Below are positions 1 to 11,981 of a DNA stretch of 64,000 bases, piece after piece. The notes under the pieces were generated by a model, which was not told where the DNA came from, ran no database searches, and was given only the letters and a program-made list of their open reading frames with translations. How positions within the stretch are numbered: the first letter of the stretch is position 1; each line of letters starts with the position of its first letter. This stretch comes from Phocoena phocoena (taxonomy: Eukaryota > Chordata > Mammalia > Artiodactyla > Phocoenidae), in contig NC_089234.1 of the NCBI RefSeq assembly GCF_963924675.1, forward strand, positions 56,849,682 through 56,913,681, in the 5' to 3' direction. Made by a program: the position numbers and the translations under genes.

Positions 1-2386
1 ATTTTTCCATATTCCAAATATTAACCAAAATATCTTCAAAACTATTGTTTTATATTCCATTTCTTCAAGGTTCAGATTCTTTATTTTACTGTTACGACGA
101 CAGATGACCTTTGCCCTACTACTGATGACTATCACTATGGGGTCCCTCCTGCTGTGAAATCTCAGTTTCGTGGCCACATCAACTCAAGTAGGCTTGAGGG
201 CTCTGAGACTTCAGTTCCTACTCATGTAGTCAACAGGCTACACAGTTAAAACTACCCTTATTCAAATGCAAGAGACCATCTATGAGAATAGGATGCTAGG
301 CTTAATTTGTTATTCCTTCTAGAGAGCGTATTATTGTTTGCCTAGAGGAATCCCCGCCACCCCCCGCCACCCAGTAAAACAGTCTCTAAAGGGATATACT
401 CACAACCTTCATAAGGACACTCAGCAGAAGAGATCTGTTCACACCCCTCAAAATACAACATGTCGGCAGCTAGTTATTCTACCTGACTTTGAGCAAAATT
501 GATTTTCACAAGTTTGACACTTACTGAATGGAATCACAGTTGAACCCTAATTGAACCAACACATATTCAAATGTAGAAAAGTTCCACTGGGCCCAGACAT
601 CAAACAGACAACACAGGTCCAAGTCACAGACACCTGGAATCCTGCGTTACTCTATGGACCGTTTCCTGCAGAATATAAGCGTGCCATTTGCCTGAAACCT
701 CCATGTCTTCCTTAGAGGGCCAGCTCTACTTTCTGATAATCTCTACAGACTTGGCTCCGACCCACCCATCCTGCTGTGCAGCTTGGATGACAAAGCTGGA
801 AGAGCCCTTATTCAGTGTCCCCTGCATGTACAAGGGTAATTTCCTGCTTGGAGAAGCAATGTTTAAAGTATGTAATGCCCTCAATCTTAGCCTGTTCTTA
901 CTTATCCTTGGAAGGTAGATTCACAATTACGAAACATGACTGTGGTCATAACCAGAATAAAATGGGGTAAACAAGTTACATCACGTGGCCTCTTCCTGTC
1001 CTAACTAATTCCAACAAAGCTGGTCACATAGTCCTTGGCCTGAGCAGCCAGGTTAGGGATAAAGCATGTTTAAATTATATTCCTTGCAGACTTTAGAGAT
1101 GGCAATAGGAATTCAAGGCTTTGGAAGAACTGGGTAAGCCAAATTAAAGTTTCAAGGATCAGAGAATTCAGGGAAAACTGCATATTGATTCGCCTTAATG
1201 TTGCTAGGCAAACTGGAATTCCTTTTAGCTGTAACGTAGAGTTCATTCATTTCGAAATTACAGATTTCAACTATTATACTCCCAAACAGTGACACTTTTA
1301 CAAATATTAGTGAGTTTCCTAATTTCTCTCCATCACTTTCCCTGGAGGAAATGACCTCCTTAGTAATTTTTAAGTACGATAATCTCTTTGTTTAAAGAAA
1401 AAGTATCACAAAATTATATTCCACCATAGACGTATTTGCCTTCCCAATAGACTGCCACGAAATTCTGTTGAATATGAGTGAAAATCACTAGGCTTGACAG
1501 GTATGGTTTTCTCATCAAGGACTTGAAAAGCACTGTGTTCCTTCCAAAGTGCCGAGACAGCAGTAATGAGCCCCGAGCTCCGCACAGGCCGGTGTCCCTC
1601 CCCGCAGCCACTGAGAGCAATAAAAAGCAGGGTTCCTACCTCGGTGACTGGTGAGTTCCCTGGAAGCAGAAGGCAGGGGTGTGTAGCGGCTCTTCGGAGA
1701 GGCGGCAACGCTGTCACTGGAGGCCTGCGTGAAAAAAACCACACCAACATGAAGCCACACCAAACACTAAATACCTTCATTTACCCAACTTGTCTCGTCG
1801 GGATCTGGGTTTGGAGAAAATATTATGGACCAAGACTCTTCTTAGGAAGCAAAAGTTGTCTGTGTTGAGATAATATTCTGCTAAGTGTAGGGTCGATTAC
1901 CAAGCTTTCAGGGGACTTGGTACAGGTGGAAGGGCTCTGACACAAGGGGATAGTTTGTTTACTGTGCTGAGCTTCAAGGAGGAGGAGGAAAGGAGAAGTT
2001 GAAGGCAGGAAATGATGCAGATTTCGATTTCTGCCACAGGCCTCCTACCAATACTTCCCACAGATCGAATGTTCACTGTGCGGAGATTTCTATGGAAACC
2101 AGTGAAGAGGCTGAGCTTTGCCCCCAGGGTGGATGGGACAAACAAGCCTGGTTTACTGGACCCAGTGGCATGGAGATAATGGGAAGCTGAAGACAAAAGG
2201 CCTGGCAGCATGAAGTGACCCTAGAGAAGGATACAAACCATTGCAGACCCTGCAACTGGGGTTCTGGCTACATTTTACAACAGCACTGAAAAACCCATCT
2301 GAAATTTGAAATACAGTGGTTGTTGACAAAACTTTGCCATTTCAAAGTCTAAAAGAAAATATTCTGAAATCTGTCTATGAAGATGC
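1..2386. other. Single-copy non-coding stretch
   Basis: No gene or recognisable repeat is seen. Short open frames (for example 688-918 on + and 1406-1780 on -) start at non-ATG codons or lack any family signature, so I do not call them genes. A locally GC-richer patch at about 1560-1740 carries splice-site-like signals on the + strand, described under findings. The rest is AT-rich with no tandem structure. Confidence 0.6.
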
Positions 2387-2410
2387 TTTTTTTTTTTTTT
2401 TTTTTTTTTT
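2387..2410. repeat. T24 homopolymer
   Basis: An uninterrupted run of 24 T. A second T15 run lies at 2644-2658. T-runs like these are often the tails of minus-strand retrotransposed copies, but the sequence between and after them matches no family I recognise and no flanking duplication was found. Confidence 0.8.
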
Positions 2411-4289
2411 AACTGTACACAAGGCTCTTTAACCATTCGATTCTATATAGTGTGACGCAGGCTGCTAACTCTCTTTCCCTAACACTACATCCATGGGGGC
2501 TAAGGCAGGAGGAAAGGACCACAGCCGGAGAGTCAGGTGTCACTCAGAGCTAATGACCAGTATGTCACATTCTGAGTGTGGCTGCGTGGAGTACGAAGCA
2601 TCACCACTGCAATTCTTACTGAGACTTCTGAATCAAACACTACTTTTTTTTTTTTTTTAATATCCAAAAAAGAACATCTGCTAGGATCAAAATCCTAAGC
2701 TTACAACCTTTCCAAGCTTCATGAAAAAGTAAATTTCATTAATGCTACATTTTTCTTTCTGGAAAAGGAAATACATTCTATGGGATATATTTGCCCTGGT
2801 AGGAGGAGGCCTTTTCTCCAAAGAGATTATCGACATTATAGGAATCAAAACTAAGTAGGAGATTAGACCTACTTGCTAGAAAAACCCTTTAAACCCTGTT
2901 TCTGACATTTGAGATGTTTGATTAAGCAGCTTTCAGTAGAGACTTACAGAAAGAGTTCTGAATGCCACAAAAGCAGAAGCTCTGTCCCTAAGGTAGAGAC
3001 AGATTTCGGGTAGCATTACTTCATCTCAGCAGCAAGAGAAATATATGGTGTTAAAAGTTTGATCCAAAGGTATTGGGGTCTAGAAAGATCAAAGTTCAGT
3101 CACCAAGAAAAATGTTTTTAAAAGTACCCAAGATTTGTAAGATACTGCATCATTAGACATTTAGGATGCTGCAACAATGTAAAAGAGTCAGCAATTAGAT
3201 TAAAATTCAAACATTAGAATCACCAGGTGTTTCTCCATTTGGCATCAAGGTCTCCTGTAATCCCTACATGATAAATGAGACACAATGACATGTTCTGAAT
3301 ATGGCATCTATTCAATGCTCGAGGTAGGATATATGCGGCAGAGGAATGGGGAATGTCCTTCCACAGATCTACTGTACTTCCTCCATAAGAGGCCATAGCT
3401 TCTTTCTCTGTCAATGTTTCTACTCCACCTTGTTGCTAAAAAAGCCTAAAATTCCAGGATGAGTTTTAGGTTGCTATATTGTGATATTTCTTGGTGCTTT
3501 TAATCTCCATTTGGGCTGCTGACAACTTGATGACAGCTTTTCCTAAAATTACTGGAAGAAACTACCTTTCAGCAAATACCTCTGACAGGGAAAAACATAC
3601 GAGTTTTGTAACCAAGAGTAAAATAGAGATTTAACTTTTATTTCCAATTGTAGTCAAAGCAAAAACTGTGTGGCTTGAGTTCTGTTTTGCAGTCATCATT
3701 CTTCGCCTAGCACTTAATTACTTTTCTGCTAAGTGTCCATTTATAAACTCAAGTCATGGAAAAGAATCCAGGAAGAGAACAATTTTGCAAACTATGCCTT
3801 TTGGTGAGACTTTCATGGCTGGATGTTGGGGAAAACCGCTACAAACCAAGGTTCTAACTACCAGTTCTTTGACTTGGCTTTTAGCAAAATGAACTCCATG
3901 TGATCTTTTCAATAGTGATGTTGAAAATTATGCTTAGAAGCATGATTCAGAAAAGCACGATTATCATATGAAAGAAATGGACAAGACAATGTCTTAAATT
4001 TGCATTCTACCTGCCCCAGAATAAAGGACTCCCCTTGAAACTGAAGCAATACACTCACAGTGTATCAAGAATGAAATAACAGAAACATAAGTGGAAATAT
4101 TTAATGTTTTCTTTTACCTGGATTAATGAAGGATGCCTAAAATGGGAACAGGGAAATCGGGGTAAATCGGAATCCTAAGAACTACAAATAATTCTCAACT
4201 CTTTAAGTACTTGCCAAATTTTCTAACGACCTGTGGCAAAGAATTACTTTTACGTTTTACTTTTTAAATCACCCGTTAGAGAATTTTTG
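2411..4289. other. Single-copy non-coding stretch
   Basis: AT-rich DNA without a supported gene. The open frames at 3220-3414 (-) and 3668-3892 (+) are short and featureless. Apart from the T15 run at 2644-2658 I see no repeat family. Confidence 0.5.
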
Positions 4290-5255
4290 CAACATCTACA
4301 ATAAAATATTAGCATCCAGAATACCTATACCCCTAAATAAATAAAAATATAATAAAAAATGGGCAAAGGAAATCTCAGACAATTCAAAGAAGAGGAAACC
4401 TGAGTAGTCAATAAATAAAAGAGAAGATGGTCAAATTTACTAGTCCTAAAGGCAATGCAAATTAAAACAAAATGCAATTATTTTTTTGTCCATCATAGTT
4501 GGCAAACTTTGAAGTCTCACAATAGCGAATGCTATAGAGAATGAAGGACAACAAATCTCTTAACCTCTCATCCTTTGCCAGTGGGAACGTACATTGGTTC
4601 CACTACTCAGGAGAGTAGCTTAGCAATATCTAATAAAATTGAAAACTGGTACTGCAATTCCCTTTAAAATATATACAATGGAAAATTTTACTCAGGTCTG
4701 TAAGGTGGAACATAGAACAATGTTTATTGCAGCATTATTTACAACAGAACAAATTGGAAATAATTCAAATGTCTATCAATGAGGAAAATCGATAAATAAA
4801 ATGTTGTATATTCATATGACAGAATAATATTTAGCACTTAAGAGCAATAAAGCTGATTTATATATCTCAATTTGAGTAGCTCTAAAAATTTAATAAAAAG
4901 TGAAAATGCAAGTTACAGAATGATAAATGTAGTGCAATATTATTTATGTAAACGTGTAGTTCTTTGATCTCATATGTGTATACGGAAAGGTCTAAAAACT
5001 ATAAAAGTTATACACTAAATTCATGAAAATGGTTGCCTCTACCACAGGGCACAGGAATAGGACTGGGGCTAATGGGAAAGAGGGTGAGCTTCAATTTTAC
5101 AGATAAGGTTTATTTCTTTTATTGAAAGACATGAAAAAAAATGTCAAGATATTAGAAAATACAAACCCTGTATGGTAGCTGAACATCCTCATTAGTTTTC
5201 AAACTTTTCTACATTTTTGCAATTTCTCAAAATTAAACATGAAAATTGAAAAAAC
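4290..5255 (+). mobile_element. Ancient L1 (L1M-type) 3' portion, heavily decayed
   Basis: The + strand text follows the 3' end of LINE-1 ORF2 and its UTR. Around 4720-4790 it has the degenerate equivalent of the 'ttcattgcagcattatttacaatag...aaatgtccatcaa' block. Around 4800-4860 it matches the region encoding 'MEYYSAIK' in young L1, and an A-rich tail follows near 5230-5255. No reading frame survives. It is far more diverged than the L1 at 8076-13786. Subfamily and exact ends are uncertain. Confidence 0.65.
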
Positions 5256-6224
5256 AGACTCCTATTTTCTCTCTGATCCATAAGTCCTATGTTGATATAA
5301 ACCCATAATTAGAGGAAATTTCCTCTAACAATTTTCTAGTACTTGCCCAACATGGATTCAGGTCATCTCTGGTTGGCTTTTTGTGATGAAATATCCCATT
5401 TCTAATTCTTCCAAAGCTACTGAGTATGACAATAGAATGGAAAAAGCCGATAAGCAGTAGTAACTATAAATTCCCCCTTCACACCAAGGCTTGAAATGCT
5501 CGTTCCAGCCCGGTAAGCCCTTCTGCTTAAGATCTGCCAAAGCATACTGAAGGTTTCTGTACTTGTCTCCTACTCACAATTGGAGAGTTGCTAATAATTT
5601 TTTAAACTCACATCAATAATGATAATGGTCACTAATATACTGTGCTTTGCAATTTCTATAACGCAGGAAGGAAGGAAGAACTTTGGCAACCTCATTGGAA
5701 AAGACTGAATGAAAGTACAGTACAAGAGATTTGCAAAGTGAGAATTTCACTCTGCGGTTCCAGAAAACAAATGTCTTTAGATGAATGTGTACAATTCGAG
5801 CCCCCTCCCATTGGGTGCGTTCCATGAAAACCTGCATTCCAGTGGATATTTCTGAACATCATGGATGCCCGGAAGGAACATGATACAGACCACAGGAGGA
5901 GAGATTTGGCAGGCTTCAAGACAAGAAGGGGGCAGCTACAAAGTTGTTTAATAGCCATAAATCTCCCACTATTTTTCACAAAATACCATCTAAGACCACA
6001 GCTCCACAACTCATTCCCCATCACTCAGCTCAAGTGGAGCGCTCTGGCATGCTCACTCACCCTTAAATCATACACTGCATAAAGTGATCCCAGGTCTGGG
6101 AAATTTGTCAGCCTCTTTCAAGTAAAAGCAATCTTCGCTTTTCATCACAATTCATTCCCTGAAAATGTGGTATAAAGCTGACTCTTCTAAAAACATTTAT
6201 TTTCTCTCATAAGAAAAAGTATCA
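5256..6224. other. Single-copy stretch without recognised repeat
   Basis: No gene is supported. The open frames at 5613-6082 on both strands overlap one another and resemble no family. The interval has ordinary non-repetitive composition and may include conserved non-coding DNA, but nothing decisive is visible. Confidence 0.4.
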
Positions 6225-6350
6225 CTCATTTATTATTAAGGATTTAATAAACACCTACTATATGCCAGGCCCTGTGTAGAGAATACAAAGAAAATGAGGA
6301 CCTTGGCTGCATTCCCAACTCATCAAAAAAAAAAAAAAAAAAAAAAAAAA
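6225..6350. repeat. Ancient L2/MIR-like fragment with A26 tract
   Basis: 'Taataaacacctactatatgcc' near 6247-6268 is the common mammalian old-repeat phrase (cacctactatgtgccaggc). It is followed by degenerate sequence and an uninterrupted A26 tract at 6325-6350. The tract is younger-looking than the repeat, so the two may have separate origins. Confidence 0.5.
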
Positions 6351-7914
6351 TAAGAAGGAGAAATTAGAATCATGATTAATGCTGGTTAGTAAGAGTCACC
6401 AACTCAAAGCCTGATCCCCATACTCTGCATCATCACAGAACTTTGACCCTGACCTCTATGATGACAGCTGAACACTTGGACCAGTAATTACATCCTTGCT
6501 TATTTCTTCTTCATACTAACAGGGAACTTTCAAGATTAACTCTACTAACTTTCCAAGATTAACTATACTGTTACCCTTGTACCCAACATGCTGCTAGAAA
6601 GACAGAAAGAAGTCAGTGCATAATGCTTGAATGAATAAAACATTTTAACGTCAAAGAGAAAACTATACACCATGATTGTAATTCAACACAAAAGTATAGG
6701 CCAAGTTGTCAGAATCAGAGGTAAAGACTTGACAGCATCTCAAGGATTAAGTTAAAAGCCACAGAACCGGCCTAAGGTGGAGTCTTCCCACTTGCTCACA
6801 TGTGAAGGCACCAGGCCTTTCAGTGTGAGGACAGACAGAAAACCTCCACCACAGACCCACTGTGCTGGAAATGACAGACAGGTAGGGGAACAGGAAAACC
6901 ATATACTGGTCCAGATCCAGAAGCCAAAAAACTGAGAGAAAAAAAGGCGGTATGGTGGGATGAGGATGAGCCAGGAACCAAGGGACCAAGAAAGGGCCCA
7001 AATGGGCAAAAGGAAGAGTCTGAAAAACAGCTGAGCATTCAGCTGACTGATGGAGGTGAGGGGTAATTCAGAGCAGAAGTCAGTCAAAGAAGGGTTGGGG
7101 TGAGGGGGAGGGTTGTGCCGAAGGCTCTCCGGAATCAGGAAGCCCTTTGCAGGCAAAACAGCCTCCAGAGTTTGCCACTGTTTGTATCTGATCTACAGGG
7201 GATCCAGTTCTGCCAGTGCCTAAAAGGCCATCAGGCCCAGAGCTGTAGTTCTGAAATGTTTATAAGAGGAAGGCAGGCAGGAAGGAAAAGAAACAGGAAT
7301 GGTAAACAGGAAGCAAGGGCTATAGACTGGGCATTTTTTGGACCTTTACACAAATAATCAAATTACGGAATGTCAGAGCTGTAAAAGACCTTTTCAATCA
7401 TCGAGAGTGGTGGTTTCCAAAATACTTTTAACAGACACTCATATAACAAGAAAAAATAAAACAACATAAATACTGGGCATTATGGAAATATTCATAATTA
7501 CATGTGGTAACCAAATATAATAAAAGACATAAATATGCAAAATTTTTATTATACAAAATTCAGTGAACACAGTTAATATAAGAACAGTACATCCACTACG
7601 ATTTTTAACAACATAAAATTTATAACGGGTAAAAGTTAACAAGCAGAGATTGAAAGATTTTTGTGAATAATGTGGTTTGGGAGGATTTAATTTTTAAATT
7701 CTATTTAATGGTGCCATTGCTTCTGGCAGTTTAAAATATTTAAAAATTAAAATCCTACAAGGGCCGATCCGAACACATTTTCCAACAAGTATCTTTCCAA
7801 TCCCTCCCATCAAAGGGCAAGGAGAAGCGGCAGAAGGAGGGACAGTAGGAGTTAAGGAGGAAGGAGATGGGGGGTAGAAAAGAAAGGAGGCACGGGGTGG
7901 GATAGGAACAAGTG
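6351..7914. other. Single-copy stretch with a purine-rich tract
   Basis: No gene is recognised. Several overlapping minus-strand frames stay open at 6747-7156 because the + strand is purine-rich and so lacks minus-strand stops; their products are low-complexity and unrelated to any family. A second G/A-rich tract lies at about 7805-7890. Confidence 0.5.
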
Positions 7915-8075
7915 TTTCTTGAATGCATTCTAAGTCTAATGGTTTTCCAATGTGTCAGTATATCCTATCATTACTCTCATGTGAGAAAAAAGAAAACTGA
8001 GGCATGGAAAGGATAAGTCACATGTCCAAGACTACACAGTTCTAAAATCCAGAGTGGGATTAAAAACCAAGTCAG
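7915..8075 (-). repeat. MIR SINE, 5' flank part, interrupted by L1
   Basis: The text around 7990-8075 (actgaggcatggaaaggataagtc... then the cacagttctaaaatccagagtgggattaaaaaccaag region) is the reverse complement of the MIR tRNA-related/core portion. The match continues across the L1: the sequence just after the second target duplication (13800 onward, 'cctgacc') completes the MIR phrase '...ccaggcagtctgac'. MIR is an extinct tRNA-derived SINE shared by mammals. Confidence 0.75.
8063..8075. repeat. Target-site duplication of L1, left copy
   Basis: AAAACCAAGTCAG, identical to 13787-13799. It is preceded by TTA, giving TTA/AAAA, close to the L1 endonuclease preference TT/AAAA. The L1 body begins at 8076. 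Confidence 0.9.
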
Positions 8076-8682
8076 GAGGACCTGCGTGGAAGGGTGAGAG
8101 GCAGCACATTGGAAAGGAGGGCCTCTGGAGTGTGGAATTCCGGAGTTTGGAGTCGTGTGGCTAACAGGGGCTTGGTGTTCTGGCCATGTGTCAAGCCTGT
8201 GCTGCTGAGGTGGGAGAGCCGAGTGCAGAACATTGGTCCACCAGAGACCTCCGAGCTCCAGGTTAATATCAAACGGCGAGAGCTCTCCCAGAAGATCCCC
8301 ATCCCAATGCTAAGACTCAGCTCCACTCAACAAACAGCAAGCTACGGTGCTGGACACCCTATGCCAAACAACTAGCAAGACAGGAACACAACCCCACCCA
8401 TTAGCAGAGAAGCTGCCTAAACTCATAGTAAGGTTACAGACACCCCAAAACCCCGACCCCCAGATGTGTTCCTGCCCACAAGAAAGACAAGATCCAGCCT
8501 CATCCACCAGAACACAGGCACTAGTCCTCTCTGCCAGGAAACCTACACAGCCCACTGAACCAACCTTAGCCACTGGGGGCAGACACCAAAAATAACAGCA
8601 ACTACGAACCTGCAGCCTACAAAAAGGAGACTCCAAACACGGTAAGCTAAGCAAAACGAGAAGACAGAGAAACACACAGCAG
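8076..8682 (+). promoter_or_regulatory. L1 5'UTR (partial)
   Basis: About 600 bases upstream of the ORF1 start, containing the non-coding leader typical of cetartiodactyl L1 (moderately GC-rich at first, then ACACCCC/CCACCAG-rich). L1 5'UTRs carry the internal Pol II promoter. The distal part appears missing relative to full-length elements, so promoter function is doubtful. Open frames on both strands here are incidental. Confidence 0.7.
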
Positions 8683-8739
8683 ATGAAGGAGCAAGGCAAA
8701 AACCCACCAGACCTAACAAATGAAGATGAAATGACATGA
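8683..8739 (+). pseudogene. L1 ORF1 start region, disrupted
   Basis: An ATG at 8683-8685 opens a frame beginning MKEQGKNPPD, which matches my memory of the cetartiodactyl L1 ORF1 start. A small deletion near 8730-8745 shifts the frame and brings in TGA at 8737-8739. The main ORF1 frame resumes in another phase and is open from 8756. The original N-terminus is therefore disconnected from the rest of the protein. Confidence 0.7.
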
Positions 8740-8755
8740 AAAATAATTCAGAGTA

Positions 8756-9535
8756 ATGATAGTAAAGATGCTCCAAAATCTTGGAAATAGAATGGAGAAA
8801 ATACAAGAAATGTTTAACAAGGACCTAGAAGAACTAAAGAGCAAACAAATAATGATGAAAAACACAATAAATGAAATTAAAAATTCTCTAGAAGGAATCC
8901 ATAGAAGAATAACTGAGTCAGAAGAACGGATAAGTGACCTGGAAGATAAAATAGTGGAAATATCTACTGCAGAGCAGAATAAAGAAAAAAGAATGAAAAG
9001 AATTGAGGACAGTCTCAGAGACGTCTGGGACAACATTAAACACACCAACATTCCAATTATAGGGGTCCCAGAAGAAGAAGAGAAAAAGAAAGGGACTGAG
9101 AAAACATTTGAAGAGATTATAGTTGAAAACTTCCCTAATATGGGAAAGGTAACAGTTAATCAAGTCCAGGAAGCACAGAGAGCCCCATACAGGATAAGTC
9201 CAAGGAGAAACATGCTAAGACACATATTAATCAAGCTATCAAAAATTAAATACAAAGAAAATACAGCAGCAAGGGAAAAACAACAAATAACATACAAGGG
9301 GATCCCCATATGGTTAACAGCTCAACTTTCAGCAGAAACTCTGCAAGCCAGAAGGGACTGGCAAGACATATTTAAAGTGATGAAAGGGAATAACCTACAA
9401 CCAAGATTATTCTACCCAGCAAGGATCTCATTCAGATTCCACAGAGAAATTAAAACCTTTACAGACGAGCAAAAGCTAAGAGAGCTCAGCACTGCCAAAC
9501 CAGCTTTACAACAAATGCTAAAGGAACTTCTCTAG
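8756..9535 (+). pseudogene. L1 ORF1 protein, N-terminally truncated frame (259 aa)
   Basis: ORF1p is the nucleic-acid chaperone that coats L1 RNA as trimers in the cytoplasmic ribonucleoprotein. Residues about 1-85 are a long heptad-rich coiled coil (runs of E/K/I/L such as SEERISDLEDKIVEI). Residues about 95-190 fit the RRM region (the block around NIPIIGVPEEEEKKKG, then FPNMGK). Residues about 195-259 are the C-terminal domain, with TLQARRDWQDIFKVMK and LFYPARISFRF, the counterpart of LYPAKLSF in other L1s. The stop at 9533-9535 is the natural end. The frame begins at an internal ATG because the upstream start is frameshifted. A small in-frame deletion near 9260-9268 is likely relative to the consensus I recall. 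Non-functional as a full protein. Confidence 0.9.
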
Positions 9536-9759
9536 GCAGGAAACACAAGAAAAGGAAAAGACCTACAATAACAAACCCAAAACAATTAAGAAAATGGTAA
9601 TAGAACATACATATGGATAATTACCTTAAATATAAATGGATTATGCTCCCATCAAAAGACATAGACTGGCTGAATGGATACAAAAACAAGACCCATATAT
9701 ATGCTGTCTACAAAAGACCACTTCAGACATAGGGACACATACAAACTTAAAGTGAGGGG

Positions 9760-10116
9760 ATGGAAAAAGATATTCCATGCAAATGGAAATCAAAAAAACC
9801 TGGAGGAGCAATTCTCATATCAGACAAAATAGACTTTAAAATAAAGACTATTACAAGAGACAAAGAAGGACACTACATAATGATCAAGGGATCAATCCAA
9901 GAAGAAGATATAACAATTGTAAATATTTATGCACCCAACACAGGAACACCTCAATACATAAGGCAAATGCTAACAGCCACAAAAGGGGAAATTGACAGTG
10001 ACACAATCATAGTACGGGACTTTAACACCCCACTTTCACCAATGGACAGATCATCCAAAATGAAAATAAATAAGGAAACACAAGCTTTAAACGATATATT
10101 AACAACACAGACTTAA
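9760..10116 (+). pseudogene. ORF2 endonuclease fragment (118 aa)
   Basis: An open segment of the apurinic/apyrimidinic-type endonuclease domain of ORF2. Visible motifs are GGAILISDKIDFKI, ITIVNIYAPNTG and IIVRDFNTPLSPMDRS. In active L1s the last reads V-G-DFNTPLS; here the Gly before the catalytic Asp is Arg, while the Asp and Asn remain. The upstream catalytic residues lie in the frameshifted leader. The frame ends at 10114-10116, after which the domain continues in another phase (TFHPKTTEYTFF, FSRIDHIL, SDHNAMRL at about 10130-10290). Confidence 0.85.
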
Positions 10117-10810
10117 TTGATATTTATAGGACATTCCACCCAAAAACAACAGAATACACTTTCTTCTCAGGTGCTCATGGAATATTCTCCAGGATAGATC
10201 ATATCTTGGGTCACAAATCAAGCCTTGGTAAATTTAAGAAAACTGAAATCGTATCAAGTATCTTTTCCGACCACAATGCTATGAGACTAGATAGCAATTA
10301 CAGGAAAAAAATCTGTAAAAAATACAAACATATGGAAGCTAAACAATACACTACTAAATGACCAAGAGATCACTGAAGAAATCAAAGAGGAAATTAAAAA
10401 ATACCTAGAAATGAATGACAATGAAAACACGACGACCCAGAAACTATGGGATGCAGCAAAAACAGTTCTAAGAGGGAAGTTTATAGCAATACAATCCTAC
10501 CTCAAGAAACAAGAAACATCTCAAATAAAAAAACCTAAGCTTATACCTAAAGCAATTAGAAAAAGAAGAACAAAAACTCCCCAAAGTTAGCAGAAGGAAA
10601 GAAATCATAAAGATCAGATCAGAAATAAATGAAAAAGAAATGAAGGAAACAATAGCAAACATCAATAAAACTAAAAGCTGGTTCTTTGAGAAGATAAACA
10701 AAATTGATAAACCATTAGCCAGACTCAACAAGAAAAAAAGGTAGAACAGTCAAATCAATAGAATTAGAAATGAAAAAGGAGAAGTAACGATTGACACTGC
10801 AGAAATACAA

Positions 10811-11494
10811 ATGATCGTAAGACATTACTACAAACAACTATATGCCAATAAAATGGACAACCTGGAAGAAATGGACAAACTCTTACAAAAGCACAACCTT
10901 CTGAGACTGAAGCAGGAAGAAATAGAAAATATAAACAGACACATCACAAGCACTGAATTTGAGACTGTGATTAAAAATCTTCCAACAAACAAAAGCCCAG
11001 GACCAGATGGCTTCACAGGTGAATTCTATCCAAGCTTTAGAGAAGAGCTAACACCTATCCTTCTCGAACTCTTCCAACATATAGCAGAGGGAGGAACACT
11101 CCCAAACTCATTCTATGAGGCCACCATCACCCTGATACCAAAACCAGACAAAGATGTCACAAAGAAAGAAAACTACAGGCCAATATCACTGATGAACATA
11201 GATGCAAAACTCCTCAACAAGATACTAGCAGACAGAATCCAACAGCACATTAAAAGGATCATACACCACGATCATGTGGGGTTTATCTCAGGAATGCAAG
11301 GATTCTTCAATATAGGGAAAACAATCAATGTGACACACCATATTAACAAACTGAAGGATAAAAACCATATGATCATCTCAATAGATGCAGAAAAAGCTTT
11401 TGACATAATTCAACACCCATTTATGATAAAAAAAAACCCTCCAGAAAGTTGGCATAGAGGGAACTTACCTCAACATAATAAAGGCCATATATGA
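10811..11494 (+). pseudogene. ORF2 reverse transcriptase, N-terminal half (227 aa)
   Basis: The fingers/palm start of L1 RT. Motifs are [52 protein letters not shown] and [13 protein letters not shown] (motif A, catalytic Asp within SIDAEKAFD). The frame is lost just after HPFMIKK, at about 11430-11440, where extra A residues shift the phase. The downstream text ([18 protein letters not shown]) continues in another frame. Confidence 0.9.
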
Positions 11495-11603
11495 CAAACC
11501 CACAGCCAACGTCGTTCTCAGTGGTGAAAAACTGAAACGATTTCCTCTAAGACCAGGAACAAGACAAAGCTGTCCACTCTCACCACTATTATTCAACATA
11601 GTT

Positions 11604-11981
11604 TTGGAAGTTTTAGCCACAGCAATCAGAGAAGAAAAAGAAATAAAAGGAATCCAAATCGGAAAAGAAGAAGTAAAGCTGTCACTGTTTGCAGATGACA
11701 TACTATACATAGAGAATCCTAAAGATGCTACCAGAAAACTACTAGAGCTAATCAATGAAGCTGGTAAAGCAGCAGGATACAAAATTATACACAGAAAGCT
11801 CTTGCATTCCTACACTAATGATGAAAAATCTGAAAGAGAAATGAAGCAAACACTTCCATTTACCATTGCAACAAAAAGAATAAAATACCTAGGAATAAAC
11901 CTACTTAAGGAGACAAAAGACCTGTATGCAGAAAACTATAAGACACTGATGAAACTAATTAAAGATGATACAAACAGATGA
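11604..11981 (+). pseudogene. ORF2 reverse transcriptase, palm/thumb part (125 aa)
   Basis: Continuation of the [33 protein letters not shown] places the catalytic FADD box at 11688-11699, intact. Next comes [29 protein letters not shown], then [10 protein letters not shown] and [12 protein letters not shown]. One residue is missing after FADD relative to the usual FADDMILYI, an in-frame loss. The frame then shifts again near 11980. Confidence 0.9.

Noticed and set aside
1406..1868. Overlapping 82-124-aa frames on both strands near 1.4-1.9 kb
   Set aside because: Mutually overlapping, start codons not convincing, no domain. Only the splice-like signals are kept as a weak finding.
6747..7156. 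Up to 134-aa minus-strand frames open in several phases
   Set aside because: The + strand is purine-rich, which removes minus-strand stop codons. Products are low-complexity Phe/Leu/Trp/Ser with no family signature.
8072..9163. Minus-strand frames across the L1 5'UTR and ORF1
   Set aside because: Antisense shadows of the + strand L1 ORF1 and leader; L1 codes on + here.
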